DNA from: Cryomorphaceae bacterium
GTDB taxonomy: Bacteria; Bacteroidota; Bacteroidia; Flavobacteriales; Schleiferiaceae
Assembly (NCBI GenBank): GCA_949547975.1
Contig: CATITW010000048.1
Span: 1 to 19,326 of the forward strand
Direction of reading: 5' to 3'
DNA length: 19,326 nt
The notes beneath the pieces were generated by a model. That model did no database searches, was not told where the DNA came from, and worked only from the letters and a program-made list of their open reading frames with translations. The translations under genes were made by a program, and so were the position numbers. Within the stretch, counting starts at the first letter, position 1; every line of letters starts with the position of its first letter. Positions 7,106 through 16,400 of this stretch are shown one piece after another.

Positions 7106-8028
7106 GGCACGAAGCACTCTCTTTAGCCGAAATTGCGGCCACCCTCGGACTCACGCCAAAACTGGGCTGGGAAGATCGCATGATCACGGGTGTCGCTACA
7201 CTTTCAGAGGCAGAGGAAGGCGATCTGTCGTTCCTCGCTAACCCAAAATACATCGAGCAAGCGGTCAGCTCTAAGGCCAGCGCCATCATCGCTGCACCAG
7301 GAACCCGTCTGGAAAATGAAGCGATTCTGCTCGAAACGGATGAGGCGTACATGCTTTTTGCGAAACATCTGCATGTGCTCGAACAGCGATTCGTTTCTAG
7401 AACACCCGCCGAGTCGAACCACGCAGCAGACTCCACTGTTGACCCAACCGCTGTGGTAAGCCCCACGGCTATCGTCGAATCTGGCGTAGAGATCGGTCCA
7501 AGAACGGAGATTCGCGCCGGAGCAAAGATCTTGCGCGGTACCCAGATCGGGGCAGACTGCATCGTAGACGCCGGCGCCGTATTAGGGGGTGAAGGATTCG
7601 GCTGGGCACCGGATGAAAATGGTCACTACCACCGCATTCCACAGCTCGGAAATGTCGTTTTAGAAGATCATGTCTACATCGGGGCAAATACCACCGTGGA
7701 TCGTGCAGCGCTTGGAAGCACCCGCATCGGGGAAGGATCAAAAGTGGACAATTTGTGCATGATTGCGCACAATGTACACATAGGTAAACACACTGTAATC
7801 GCCGCCCAGACTGGGATAGCAGGCTCTACAACGATAGGAAACCATTGCGTTCTCGCGGGCCAAGTAGGCATCGCCGGACACCTGAAAATTGGCGATAAAG
7901 TCACCATCTTGGCGCAAAGCGGCGTCATGTCTGATGTTAGCGACAATACGACTATCTTTGGCACGCCTGCCTTAAACCACCGACACTATTTAAAATCGTT
8001 TGCCGCCTTCAAAAAACAAGGCGAATAA
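7102..8028 (+). CDS. lpxD: UDP-3-O-acylglucosamine N-acyltransferase
   Basis: LpxD adds the N-linked 3-hydroxyacyl chain to UDP-3-O-acylglucosamine, the third step of lipid A synthesis, from acyl-ACP in the cytoplasm. The 308 residues show the N-terminal uridine-binding domain (about 1-105, with GDLSFLANPKY at 40-50), a left-handed beta helix of hexapeptide repeats (about 112-275) and a short C-terminal helix. The catalytic His is H223 in IAHNVHIG, matching H239 of the E. coli enzyme. The start ATG overlaps the HD gene stop by 4 bp, and 3 bp separate it from lpxC-fabZ. Confidence 0.95.
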   Translation: MRHEALSLAEIAATLGLTPKLGWEDRMITGVATLSEAEEGDLSFLANPKYIEQAVSSKASAIIAAPGTRLENEAILLETDEAYMLFAKHLHVLEQRFVSRTPAESNHAADSTVDPTAVVSPTAIVESGVEIGPRTEIRAGAKILRGTQIGADCIVDAGAVLGGEGFGWAPDENGHYHRIPQLGNVVLEDHVYIGANTTVDRAALGSTRIGEGSKVDNLCMIAHNVHIGKHTVIAAQTGIAGSTTIGNHCVLAGQVGIAGHLKIGDKVTILAQSGVMSDVSDNTTIFGTPALNHRHYLKSFAAFKKQGE

Positions 8029-8031
8029 ATT

Positions 8032-9408
8032 ATGATGCAAAAGACACTTGCTAACACCGTTTCATTTCACGGAAACGCGCTTCACACCGGTGAAGATGTC
8101 CAGGTTACCTTAGTCCCCGCAGCGGTCAACACTGGTATCGTTTTCATACGCACAGATGCTGATTCTACCGAAATCCCAGCACTTGCAAAGCACATCAACC
8201 GCACCAACCGCCAAACCATCCTTCAAAAGGGTGAGATCAGTGTAGGTACCGTAGAGCATTTGATGGCCAGCCTTTATGCGCTCGGCATCGACAACCTACG
8301 TATCGAGCTTGACGGCAGCGAGGTCCCCATTTTAGACGGATCTGCCGCTCCTATCGTAGATTTGATCAACGGTGCAGGCATCGAAGAACAAAGCGAAGAA
8401 AAGAACTACTATACCCTAGAGGAGCCGTTCATCTTTAAAGACGAAGACGGTTCAGAAATCATGGCCTTACCGAGCGAAGACTTCGAAGTAAGCGCACTGA
8501 TCGACTACGGCAGCTCCGTTTTAGGGCCACAGCACGCTCAGCTAAACAAAATGACCGATTTCCGCGAAGAAATCGCCAGTGCTCGTACGTTTAGCTTCTT
8601 GAGAGAATTGGTTCCATTACTCGACCAAGGCCTCATCAAAGGCGGCGATCTGAACAACGCGATTGTCTATGTAGATCAAGAGATTGCCCCTGAGACCCTA
8701 GAAAAACTTAAAAAAGCATTCGACCGCGACGATGTAGACGTCACCTCTTTCGGAACGCTCAACAACATCGAACTACGATTTTCAAACGAAGCTGCGCGCC
8801 ATAAATTGCTTGATGTCGTCGGCGATATCGCACTATTAGGCCGCCCGCTCAAAGCGCGCATCATCGCAACCAAGCCAGGCCACGGTGTAAACGCCGAATT
8901 TACCAAGGCGCTCGCGGCAAAAATCAAAAAACAAGAAAGTCGCCCTCAGGCGCCGAAATACGATCCAAACCTTCCACCGCTCAAAACTGTGGAAGACATC
9001 ATGGAACTCATCCCGCACCGCTCACCATTCCTCCTTGTCGACAAGATCATCACGTTGACTGAAGACCACGTGGTCGGAGTAAAAGCGGTAACGATGAACG
9101 AACCCTTCTTCGTGGGCCACTTCCCCGGCGCTCCAGTCATGCCCGGTGTACTACAGATCGAAGCCATGGCACAATGTGGCGGCATCTTAGCGCTTAGCTC
9201 TGTGCCCGATCCTGAAAACTATTTGACGTACTTCATGAAGATGGATAACGTAAAATTTAAGCAGAAGGTAGTTCCTGGCGACACGCTCATTTTCGATTTG
9301 AAACTCATCAGCCCTATCCGAAGAGGAATCGTTCACATGCTCGGAAGAGCTTTCGTCGGTAACACCTTAGTAAGTGAAGCTGAACTCATGGCACAGATTA
9401 CTAAATAG
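8032..9408 (+). CDS. lpxC/fabZ: LpxC-FabZ fusion: UDP-3-O-acyl-GlcNAc deacetylase and 3-hydroxyacyl-ACP dehydratase
   Basis: A bifunctional protein of 458 residues. The N-terminal LpxC domain (1-300) removes the acetyl group in the committed step of lipid A synthesis: catalytic E75 and zinc ligand H76 (TVEHLMAS), zinc ligands H257 and D261 (RHKLLDVVGD) and H284 (KPGHGVN). A linker near 300-316 leads to FabZ (about 317-458), which dehydrates 3-hydroxyacyl-ACP in fatty-acid elongation: H329 (LIPHRSPF) and E376 (FPGAPVMPGVLQIEAMAQ). Both active sites look intact. The fusion is typical of Bacteroidota. It joins two enzymes on either side of the split between lipid A and phospholipid supply. ATG 8032 and ATG 8035 are both possible starts. 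lpxA begins directly after the stop. Confidence 0.96.
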   Translation: MMQKTLANTVSFHGNALHTGEDVQVTLVPAAVNTGIVFIRTDADSTEIPALAKHINRTNRQTILQKGEISVGTVEHLMASLYALGIDNLRIELDGSEVPILDGSAAPIVDLINGAGIEEQSEEKNYYTLEEPFIFKDEDGSEIMALPSEDFEVSALIDYGSSVLGPQHAQLNKMTDFREEIASARTFSFLRELVPLLDQGLIKGGDLNNAIVYVDQEIAPETLEKLKKAFDRDDVDVTSFGTLNNIELRFSNEAARHKLLDVVGDIALLGRPLKARIIATKPGHGVNAEFTKALAAKIKKQESRPQAPKYDPNLPPLKTVEDIMELIPHRSPFLLVDKIITLTEDHVVGVKAVTMNEPFFVGHFPGAPVMPGVLQIEAMAQCGGILALSSVPDPENYLTYFMKMDNVKFKQKVVPGDTLIFDLKLISPIRRGIVHMLGRAFVGNTLVSEAELMAQITK

Positions 9409-10179
9409 ATGATTCACCAATTCTCTAGCGTACATCCAGAAGCCCGTATCGGCGACAACGTCGAAATAGGCCCCTTCACCAGCATCGATGCAGATGTAGA
9501 GATCGGCGCAGGAAGTTGGATCGGACCCAACGTAACCATCATGAATGGTGCGCGCATCGGAGAAAACTGTCGCATCTTCCCAGGTGCCGTCATCTCAGCC
9601 ATCCCTCAAGATCTCAAATTTGACGGTGAAGAAACCCTTGTAGAGATTGGTAACGACACCACCATCCGCGAATGTGTCACCATCAACCGCGGTACCAAGG
9701 CCTACGGCAAGACCGTTATCGGTTCGCACTGCCTGATCATGGCGTATGTACATATCGCCCACGATTGTATCCTCGGCGACCATGTCATCTTAGTAAATTC
9801 CGTGGCCCTAGCAGGACATGTCGAGATCGGCGAATGGGCCATCATTTCAGGCCTTTCTGCCGTGCACCAGTTTGTGAAAATTGGTCCCCACGTCATGGTC
9901 GGAGGCGGCGCCATGGTACGCAAAGACGTGCCACCATTCATCACCGCAGCGGGTGATCCGCTGACCTACTCTGGAGTAAACAGTGTCGGACTCAAGCGCC
10001 GCGGTTTCTCCAACGAAGACATCAAACTCATCCAAGACATCTTCCGCACCCTCTACCAAAGTGGAAAAAACATATCGCAAGCCGTAGAAGTGGTCAAAAA
10101 GGAAATTCCTGCCTCCCCTCACCGCTCCATGGTACTGGATTTTATCGCAAACAGCTCCCGCGGGCTCATCCGCAAATAA
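9409..10179 (+). CDS. lpxA: UDP-N-acetylglucosamine 3-O-acyltransferase
   Basis: LpxA starts lipid A synthesis by moving a 3-hydroxyacyl chain from ACP to UDP-GlcNAc. At 256 residues it is close to the usual length. It has the hexapeptide left-handed beta helix over about residues 1-185 and a C-terminal helical region ending RGLIRK. The catalytic His is H118 in HIAHDC, matching H125 of E. coli; VHQF and the HVMVGGGAMV turn near the acyl-chain ruler are present. Its ATG follows the lpxC-fabZ stop with no gap, so the two are probably translationally coupled. Confidence 0.96.
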   Translation: MIHQFSSVHPEARIGDNVEIGPFTSIDADVEIGAGSWIGPNVTIMNGARIGENCRIFPGAVISAIPQDLKFDGEETLVEIGNDTTIRECVTINRGTKAYGKTVIGSHCLIMAYVHIAHDCILGDHVILVNSVALAGHVEIGEWAIISGLSAVHQFVKIGPHVMVGGGAMVRKDVPPFITAAGDPLTYSGVNSVGLKRRGFSNEDIKLIQDIFRTLYQSGKNISQAVEVVKKEIPASPHRSMVLDFIANSSRGLIRK

Positions 10180-10188
10180 ACCCCTCCC

Positions 10189-10806
10189 ATGATCGCAGTC
10201 ACAGGGTTACAAAAAAAGTACGGCAAGCAACACATCCTTAGAGATGTCAGCTTCCAGCTCTCACCTGGAGACGCAGCCGTAGTTTTAGGCGCTAACGGCT
10301 CTGGAAAATCTACCTTAATCAAGATCCTCAGCGGCGCTCTAGAAGCCACCGATCACCCTCCTCAATACGAGTTAAACGGTACTACAATCGAAGCACGTGA
10401 AGCAGGAAGACTCTGCGGTATCGCTGCGCCCTATGTAGCGCTTAACCCGATGTTCACCCTCACCGAAACCATGGACTTCCACCAGAAGATGTGTGGCTTT
10501 TCAACGGCATTCGAACGCACCATTTGGCTAGAACGTGCTGGACTGCAAGAACACACCGGCAAACGACTATCAACTTTTTCCTCCGGCATGCAGCAACGCG
10601 TGCGCCTACTGCTCGCTATAGCAAACGATCGCCCACTCCTGTTGCTCGATGAGCCTACCAGTAATCTAGATCAAAACGGCGTCGAGTTTTACAAAGACCT
10701 TATCCAACACTTTAGAGGAAATAAAACCGTGGTGGTTGCTTCGAATTTCGTCAAACACGAATACGATTTTTGCACGCAGGAAATCAGTCTAAACAAGCAC
10801 TACTAG
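10189..10806 (+). CDS. Stand-alone ABC ATPase with altered Q- and H-loops
   Basis: A 205-residue ATP-binding cassette domain. Walker A is GANGSGKST (34-42), the signature is FSSGMQQR (130-137) and Walker B with catalytic Glu is LLLLDEPTSNLD (150-161). At the Q-loop (AAPYVAL, 79-85) Pro or Tyr stands where Gln is expected. At the H-loop (VVVASNF, 181-187) Asn replaces His. From memory, flavobacterial relatives share both changes, so it looks like a lineage family and not decay. No permease gene is adjacent. It lies 9 bp after lpxA and should be in the lipid A operon. The substrate is unknown; a role with an unlinked inner-membrane exporter, or a non-transport ABC role, are both possible. Confidence 0.9.
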   Translation: MIAVTGLQKKYGKQHILRDVSFQLSPGDAAVVLGANGSGKSTLIKILSGALEATDHPPQYELNGTTIEAREAGRLCGIAAPYVALNPMFTLTETMDFHQKMCGFSTAFERTIWLERAGLQEHTGKRLSTFSSGMQQRVRLLLAIANDRPLLLLDEPTSNLDQNGVEFYKDLIQHFRGNKTVVVASNFVKHEYDFCTQEISLNKHY

Positions 10807-10845
10807 CCTCTTTCAAGAAGCTAAGGCAAAGCCATCCTTTTGCGT

Positions 10846-10853
10846 TATATTTG
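10846..10853 (+). promoter_or_regulatory. Probable -7 box for efp
   Basis: TATATTTG, identical to the proline dehydrogenase box, lies 20 nt before the efp ATG in the 67-bp gap after the ABC ATPase gene. It gives efp its own promoter in addition to any read-through from the lipid A operon. No clear TTTG -33 element is visible. Confidence 0.5.
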
Positions 10854-10873
10854 GGACAAATTTTAAAAGAGCT

Positions 10874-11437
10874 ATGGCAAGTACTTCGGATATCAAGAAC
10901 GGAATGTGTATCAAATTCAATGGTCAACCTTTCCAAATCATCGAATTCTTACACGTAAAACCAGGTAAGGGTGCAGCATTCGTTCGCACGAAAATCAAAA
11001 ACCTTGAAACCGGTCGCGTTCTTGACAATACTTTCCCTGCGGGTTCTAAAATCGAAACTATCGATATCGAAACACGCCAGTACCAGTTCCTCTACAACGA
11101 TGGAACGGACTACCACTTCATGAATACTGAGAATTACGAGCAACTCACCTTTGAGAAGGGTCTGATCAACGCTCCGCAATTCCTCGTCGACGGCATGATG
11201 TGTTTCGTACTCTTCCATGCCACTGAGAACAGAGCAATGACCGTAGAACTTCCACGTACGGTAAATCTCAAAGTAACCTACGCAGAGCCTGCAGTAAAAG
11301 GAAACACCTCAACCAATGCCTTTAAAACGGTTACCGTAGAAGGTGGCGCCGAAGTACAGGTTCCACTATTCATCAAAACGGACGAAGAGATCGTCATCAA
11401 TACGGAGGACGGTTCTTACAAAGAGCGCGCGAAATAA
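10874..11437 (+). CDS. efp: Translation elongation factor P
   Basis: EF-P binds ribosomes stalled on proline stretches and promotes peptide bond formation. The 187 residues are full length, with three beta-barrel domains: KOW-like (about 1-65), OB (66-128) and C-terminal OB (129-187). The tip lysine is K32 in HVKPGKGAAFVRT, the site modified in some bacteria. No EpmA-type or other modifier gene is nearby. The N-terminus MASTSDIKNGMCIKFNG looks like flavobacterial EF-P. It has its own -7 box and is followed by a strong terminator. Confidence 0.97.
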   Translation: MASTSDIKNGMCIKFNGQPFQIIEFLHVKPGKGAAFVRTKIKNLETGRVLDNTFPAGSKIETIDIETRQYQFLYNDGTDYHFMNTENYEQLTFEKGLINAPQFLVDGMMCFVLFHATENRAMTVELPRTVNLKVTYAEPAVKGNTSTNAFKTVTVEGGAEVQVPLFIKTDEEIVINTEDGSYKERAK

Positions 11438-11468
11438 AGAATGCTTGATAGAAAAGTATCAAATAAGA

Positions 11469-11497
11469 GCCATCTCTCCACAGAGGTGGCTTTTTTT
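11469..11497 (+). terminator. Intrinsic terminator after efp
   Basis: A 9-bp stem (GCCATCTCT at 11469-11477 with AGAGGTGGC at 11482-11490, one G-T pair) closes a four-base loop and is followed by seven T. It lies 31 nt after the efp stop. On the other strand the hairpin is followed by a weak T run, so it acts mainly on the plus strand, although the convergent gene at 11515 also ends towards it. Confidence 0.9.
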
Positions 11498-11514
11498 ATG
11501 CCGCCAATTCCTTC

Positions 11515-11874
11515 TTAGACAAAATACGCTTGCGCTAAGGTGTAGAGTATCATAAAAATAAAGAACGCCCACATCGCCACAGCGAGTTTGCCCCAAGGCA
11601 CCTCTTTGCCTTTTTCTAAGGCCCCTACAATGCGTTCTTCTAACTCCCCAAGGCTTAGCGTGTCTTCGACCACCCCAGTGCTTTTAGGAGCATATTCTAA
11701 CGCGCTATTCGAAAGAACATAGCCGCCTGCGTCCTCCTCTTCTACCCAACCTTCATCGATCAAAGCATCTAACGAAGATCCAATTCCCGCTTCTTCAGCG
11801 AAAACCTTGTAGTCCTCTACTGTGAAGGTGTCTTCCGAGAAATGTGCGCGGAGCTTTTGAATGTGGTCTTGCAT
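11515..11874 (-). CDS. Small tail-anchored protein with winged-helix-like N-terminus, unknown function
   Basis: I do not recognise this 119-residue protein. Residues 1-57 have helix, helix and a strand-turn-strand end (SLDALIDEGWVEEEDAGGYVLS), which resembles a small winged-helix domain; this is an inference from pattern. A linker and an amphipathic stretch (72-90) follow, then one hydrophobic helix (about 97-117) two residues before the C-terminus. The protein would thus face the cytoplasm with a membrane tail. The soluble part is strongly acidic, which argues against simple DNA binding and for a protein partner. The gene is convergent with efp. Only 47 bp separate its start from the T run of the SusCD terminator; I see no clear promoter there. 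Coding status rests on the full-length open frame, domain-like composition and neat fit between neighbours. Confidence 0.75.
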   Translation of the reverse strand: MQDHIQKLRAHFSEDTFTVEDYKVFAEEAGIGSSLDALIDEGWVEEEDAGGYVLSNSALEYAPKSTGVVEDTLSLGELEERIVGALEKGKEVPWGKLAVAMWAFFIFMILYTLAQAYFV

Positions 11875-11921
11875 GGTGTAGCTAAAAATTGAGCACGTTA
11901 AAGGTTAAAAAAAATGGGCGC

Positions 11922-11955
11922 AAAAAAAACCGGCACCCTCAAAGAAGGTACCGGC
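11922..11955 (-). terminator. Intrinsic terminator after the susCD genes
   Basis: On the minus strand an 8-bp stem (CCGGTACC with GGTGCCGG, one G-T pair; plus-strand 11930-11937 and 11947-11954) encloses a nine-base loop and runs into eight T. It starts about 26 nt after the stop of the SusD gene and closes the SusCD unit. Confidence 0.9.
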
Positions 11956-11980
11956 TCTTATATCTAATCAAACCAGTTGA

Positions 11981-13390
11981 TTACATGTCCCAGAATACTT
12001 TCGTGAACATATCATCACCGTTGAACTTAGCCGCAGCTGCGTCAACGTTTGCTGTGTTTAGAGAGTACTCATCGATCGGGTACGAGAAACGATCCGGAGT
12101 TACAGTACCTGCACCAGCAGCAACGTTCATAGGAACATTGTACTGACGAACAGCATTGTAAGCTTCAGGAGAGTTGCTGTACATCGCGATCCACTTCTGC
12201 ATACCGATCTGTGCAGCAGCAGTAGAAGCATCGAATGCAACACCTGCTTGTGCTAGATAAGCATCAGCAGCAGCTTGATCACCACCCCACTCCATAACTG
12301 ATGCAGAAACTGCATTGTTGTAGTGTGTTGCAGCATCGCCTGTACCTGCCCAACCAGCAACAGCTGCGTGTGCAAGCAAGAACTCTACTTCTACATAATC
12401 GATAGCAGCGTGAGACCACGTTGGATCTTCAAGCGCTGTTCCTGGCTGTGAGAACTGGTAGTAGTCAGACTGAAGACCGTGCGGAGCACCGATCACAGAA
12501 TCTGAACCGCCTAAGTTCTTGAAGAAACCAGCACGACGTGGATCATTGTACATGTTCAACGCATCAGCCAAAGTACCTGAAGCGATGAAATCCGTACGAC
12601 CACTCTGTACTAGAGTTTCCCACATAGGGTGCGTGTGTGGAGGAGCAGAAGAGTAGAACAAACGCATGTCGTCCGCTGTAGAAGCGAATACACCACCTGC
12701 GATTGCTTTCTCACCATACGTCTTCGCTGCTGCTGGATCTGCATCGATGATACGGATCGCAAGACGCAACATCAAAGAGTTGGCTGCTTTGTTCCATGCA
12801 GCTGCGTCACCACCATAAATGATGTCTGAGCTACCGAATGCACTCATACCGCTCAATTTGTCGGTAGCAGCATCCAAACGAGCAAGTAGATCCATATAGA
12901 TCGCTGCATCGTCATCGTATGCTGGAGTGTTTGTTTCAGTCAACGCTTCAGAGTAAGGTACATCTCCGAAAAGATCTACCAAGAACGTGTATGCCAAAAC
13001 TTCAACCACTTCAATAGCAGCGTCTGCCGCTTGGATCTCTGCATCAGCAGCAACAACATCTGCCAAGGCAGCGCGTGCTTCTTCACAGTCACGGATAACC
13101 GTAGTGTACATACGAGTGTATGAACTACCGTTTACGTCACGTTCTGTCAACTCAAAGTTTGACTCGTCTACGTACGTAGTCTGCGTCCACTGCTGAGACC
13201 ACAAACGTAGGTTGTTTTGGTTCACATTCTGTACTGAAACGAAGTCGTAGTAGCCCATAGTTGCGTTCGCAAATAGAGCTCCTGCTGGAACTTTTTCAGG
13301 TGCCTTTCCGTTCGCATTAAGATCGGTAAGGTCCCCAGTACAAGAAGTGATGGCTAGTGCAGCTGAAGCTGCGAATAATAACTTTTTCAT
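11981..13390 (-). CDS. SusD/RagB-family outer-membrane lipoprotein
   Basis: SusD-like proteins form the surface lid on a SusC channel and capture the ligand. The 469-residue protein starts with a lipoprotein signal peptide; the lipobox is AITSC, lipid-bearing Cys C17. The C-terminal SusD-type motifs are WIAMYSNSPEAYNAVRQYN and DRFSYPIDEYSLNTANVDAA, like the SusD-like_2 group. The chain is short for the family and rich in Ala and Asp. The gene follows the SusC gene by 12 bp and ends at a strong terminator. No glycoside hydrolase, protease, ECF sigma or anti-sigma gene lies beside it, so the substrate (glycan or peptide) cannot be deduced. Confidence 0.95.
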   Translation of the reverse strand: MKKLLFAASAALAITSCTGDLTDLNANGKAPEKVPAGALFANATMGYYDFVSVQNVNQNNLRLWSQQWTQTTYVDESNFELTERDVNGSSYTRMYTTVIRDCEEARAALADVVAADAEIQAADAAIEVVEVLAYTFLVDLFGDVPYSEALTETNTPAYDDDAAIYMDLLARLDAATDKLSGMSAFGSSDIIYGGDAAAWNKAANSLMLRLAIRIIDADPAAAKTYGEKAIAGGVFASTADDMRLFYSSAPPHTHPMWETLVQSGRTDFIASGTLADALNMYNDPRRAGFFKNLGGSDSVIGAPHGLQSDYYQFSQPGTALEDPTWSHAAIDYVEVEFLLAHAAVAGWAGTGDAATHYNNAVSASVMEWGGDQAAADAYLAQAGVAFDASTAAAQIGMQKWIAMYSNSPEAYNAVRQYNVPMNVAAGAGTVTPDRFSYPIDEYSLNTANVDAAAAKFNGDDMFTKVFWDM

Positions 13391-13402
13391 TTCTCGTAAT
13401 TC

Positions 13403-16400
13403 TTAGAATTTAACTCTCAAGTTCACACCAACTTCACGCAAAGATGGGTAAGCACCAGACTGGTATCCTTGAACGTTACCTGCTGCAAGACCTGCCTCTG
13501 GATCAGAGTAAGGAGTGTTCTTGTACAGGATAGCAAGGTTGCGACCGATCAAGCTTACATCTACACCAGCGATCGGCAAGTCAGCCAAAGCGCTTGTTGG
13601 TACACGGTAAGTCAAAGCAACTTCACGTAGCTTCACGAAAGATGCATCGTATACGTGCAATTCGTTTGGACCACCTAGTGCCCAACCTAATGCATTACCG
13701 TAATCGTTCATCCACATTTTCGTAGTGTTCTCAGTACCTACTGGGTTGCCGTCAGCATCCACAGTTACACCGTCCCACTGCATAGGAGTTTCGATGCCAA
13801 TGTGTGCAACTTCATCCCAAGATAAACCACCACCATCTTCGATGTTAGAGCGGATTGGGTTTCCGTCAGCGTTTGTACCTGCACTAAAGTCATATACACC
13901 TGTTCCGTAACCGTACCATGTATCTAGAGAGAAGAAGTCTCCACCCATTTGCATGTCGATCAATGCAGAAAGTGTAATGTTTTTGTAAGAGAATGCGTTG
14001 TTCACACCACCTCTCCAGTCTGCCTGGATGTTACCGATAACACCTACATCACCTACGTGGTAACGAGCACCACCGCGAGAGTTAGTTGTCCAATCGTACA
14101 CCAAAGGAGCACCAGAAGCACCGTCACGAACAAAAGAAGTTCCTTCTAGTGTACCGTACGCTTCGCCTACACGAGCAGTAACGTTTACACCACCTTGAAC
14201 AGAAGCCAAGAGAAGCGTTTGTGAATCTCCGAAGAGCTCAACTACTTTGTTGCGGTTTCTCGACCAGTTTACGTTGATGTCCCAAGAGAAATCATCCGTT
14301 TGTACTGGCGTGAAGTAAGCGCTAAGCTCGATACCATTGTTGTCGATCTGACCAGCGTTCACATACTTAAAGTATGTACCGGTTGCGGTAGATACTTGAG
14401 CAGGAAGGATCTGGTTGAACGTAGAACTTTGGTAAACACTAAAGTCTAAACCAGCACGGTTCTTCAAGAACTTCAATTCGAGACCTGCTTCGATAGAAGA
14501 AGTGTTCTCAGGAAGTAAGCTTGCATTGTTCTGCGTAGAAGGAGCAGAAGCAAGAGTCACACCATTAAATGGCGTACCGATACCGTATACATCACTAAGT
14601 GCTTGAGCAGGAGCATCAGAACCTACGTTAGCCCAGTTCAAACGAACTTTACCGAAATCAAATCCATCAACGTCAACAAATTCAGAGAAGATGAAGCTCA
14701 ACGTAGCTGATGGGTAGAAGAACGAATTGTTACCTGCTGGAAGCGTAGAACTTACGTCACGACGAGCAGTAAGATCTACATACATGAAGTTCTTGTAACC
14801 GAACGATGCTTGACCGTAAAGACCATCAACACCCAACTGGTAAGCAGTTTCACCTGGTGCCGCTGGAGCAGCCACAGAGTTGCTCAAAGCATAGATACCT
14901 GGTACTACCAAACCGCCGTTTGTACCGGCAGAAATAGACTGGAATTCTGTGCGACGCTGGTTGTAACCTACAACCCCTGCGAAGCTAATCTCACCTTCGT
15001 TACCGAAGTATTTGTTCCAGTTTAAGTACAAGTCATTGTTACGCTCAGTGAATGAACGGTTATTACGAGTGTACTTACTAACATCAACAGAACCCACTGC
15101 GATACGTTCTTCACGTAATTCAGAGTATGTATCTGCAGACATACGACCAGTTAGTTTCAACCAATCGTTGATCTGGTACTCAGCCATGATGTTACCGATC
15201 AAACGGTTACGTGTATCCGTAGAGAAGTTCTCTAGTGCTGAGAAGTAGAAGTTATCAAAGTAGTGCGGCTTGGTAGGGTTCGCTGCACCATAACCGTATG
15301 CATTCCAAGAGTAGTTTTTCTGACCGTAGTTCATGTACGCATCTTTCTGAGCGCTCATGTCGGTTAGAACGTTGTACCACTGACGGAACGACTGGTTCGG
15401 GTTACGAGCATCGTATCCTGTACCGTAACGACCTTTACCGTTTTGCTTCACGTAGTTCGCTTTAGCGCTCACGGTTAGTTTTTCAGAAGCTTTGAATTTA
15501 CCACTGAAAGCAACGTTATCACGACCGATGTTCGATCCTGGAACGATACCTGTTTGGTTAAAATTCGTAGCAGATAGACGGAACGTAGAGTTCTCACCAC
15601 CACCGTCAATCGCGAAGTTGTTGTTACGCGTAATGCTCTGCTGCCAGAAGCTCATTGCACCATTTTCAGGAGCAGCGTGGCTCTTAGGCTGACCGTAAGT
15701 AGGCAATTCTGGGAAGATAGACTCCCAACCGTATACGTTCAAAGAAGGGTCTACTGCTAGACCGAAAGAAGCATCCTCACCGAAAGGAAGAGCGATGTCT
15801 GTGTTACCATCACCATCAACGTCAACTGCTTGTGCACGACCATCAGTGAAAGTAGAATCGCCTGGAGCAGTAGTGATATAGCTACCACCGTAGTAACGAC
15901 CGTAACCAGGACCGTACTGATTTTGGTGACGTACGAACGTGTTAGCGTTCACAGTACCCACTGTAATACCTGTACTAGCAGTGATACCTAAAGTCTTTTT
16001 GCCACCAGAAGCTTTTCCGCTTTTCGTTGTGACAAGAACCACACCGTTTGCTGCACGTGAACCGTACAACGCTGTAGCAGCCGCACCTTTCAATACCGAA
16101 ATGTTCTCGATATCCTCAGGGTTGATATCCATTGCAGCGTTACCGTAGTCATATCCACCACGACCAGAAGCAACGTTTGAGCTGTTACCAGTAGAGTTAG
16201 AGATTGGCACACCATCCACAACGAATAATGCTTGGTTGTTACCTGTCAAAGACTTGTAACCACGGATTACGATATTCGAAGAACCACCTAGCGTACCAGA
16301 GCTCTGAATATTCACACCCGCTACCTTACCACTCAAAGAGTTGACAAAGTTGGCGTCTTTCACAGTAGTAACTGCTGCACCATCAACTTCTTGAGTCGCA

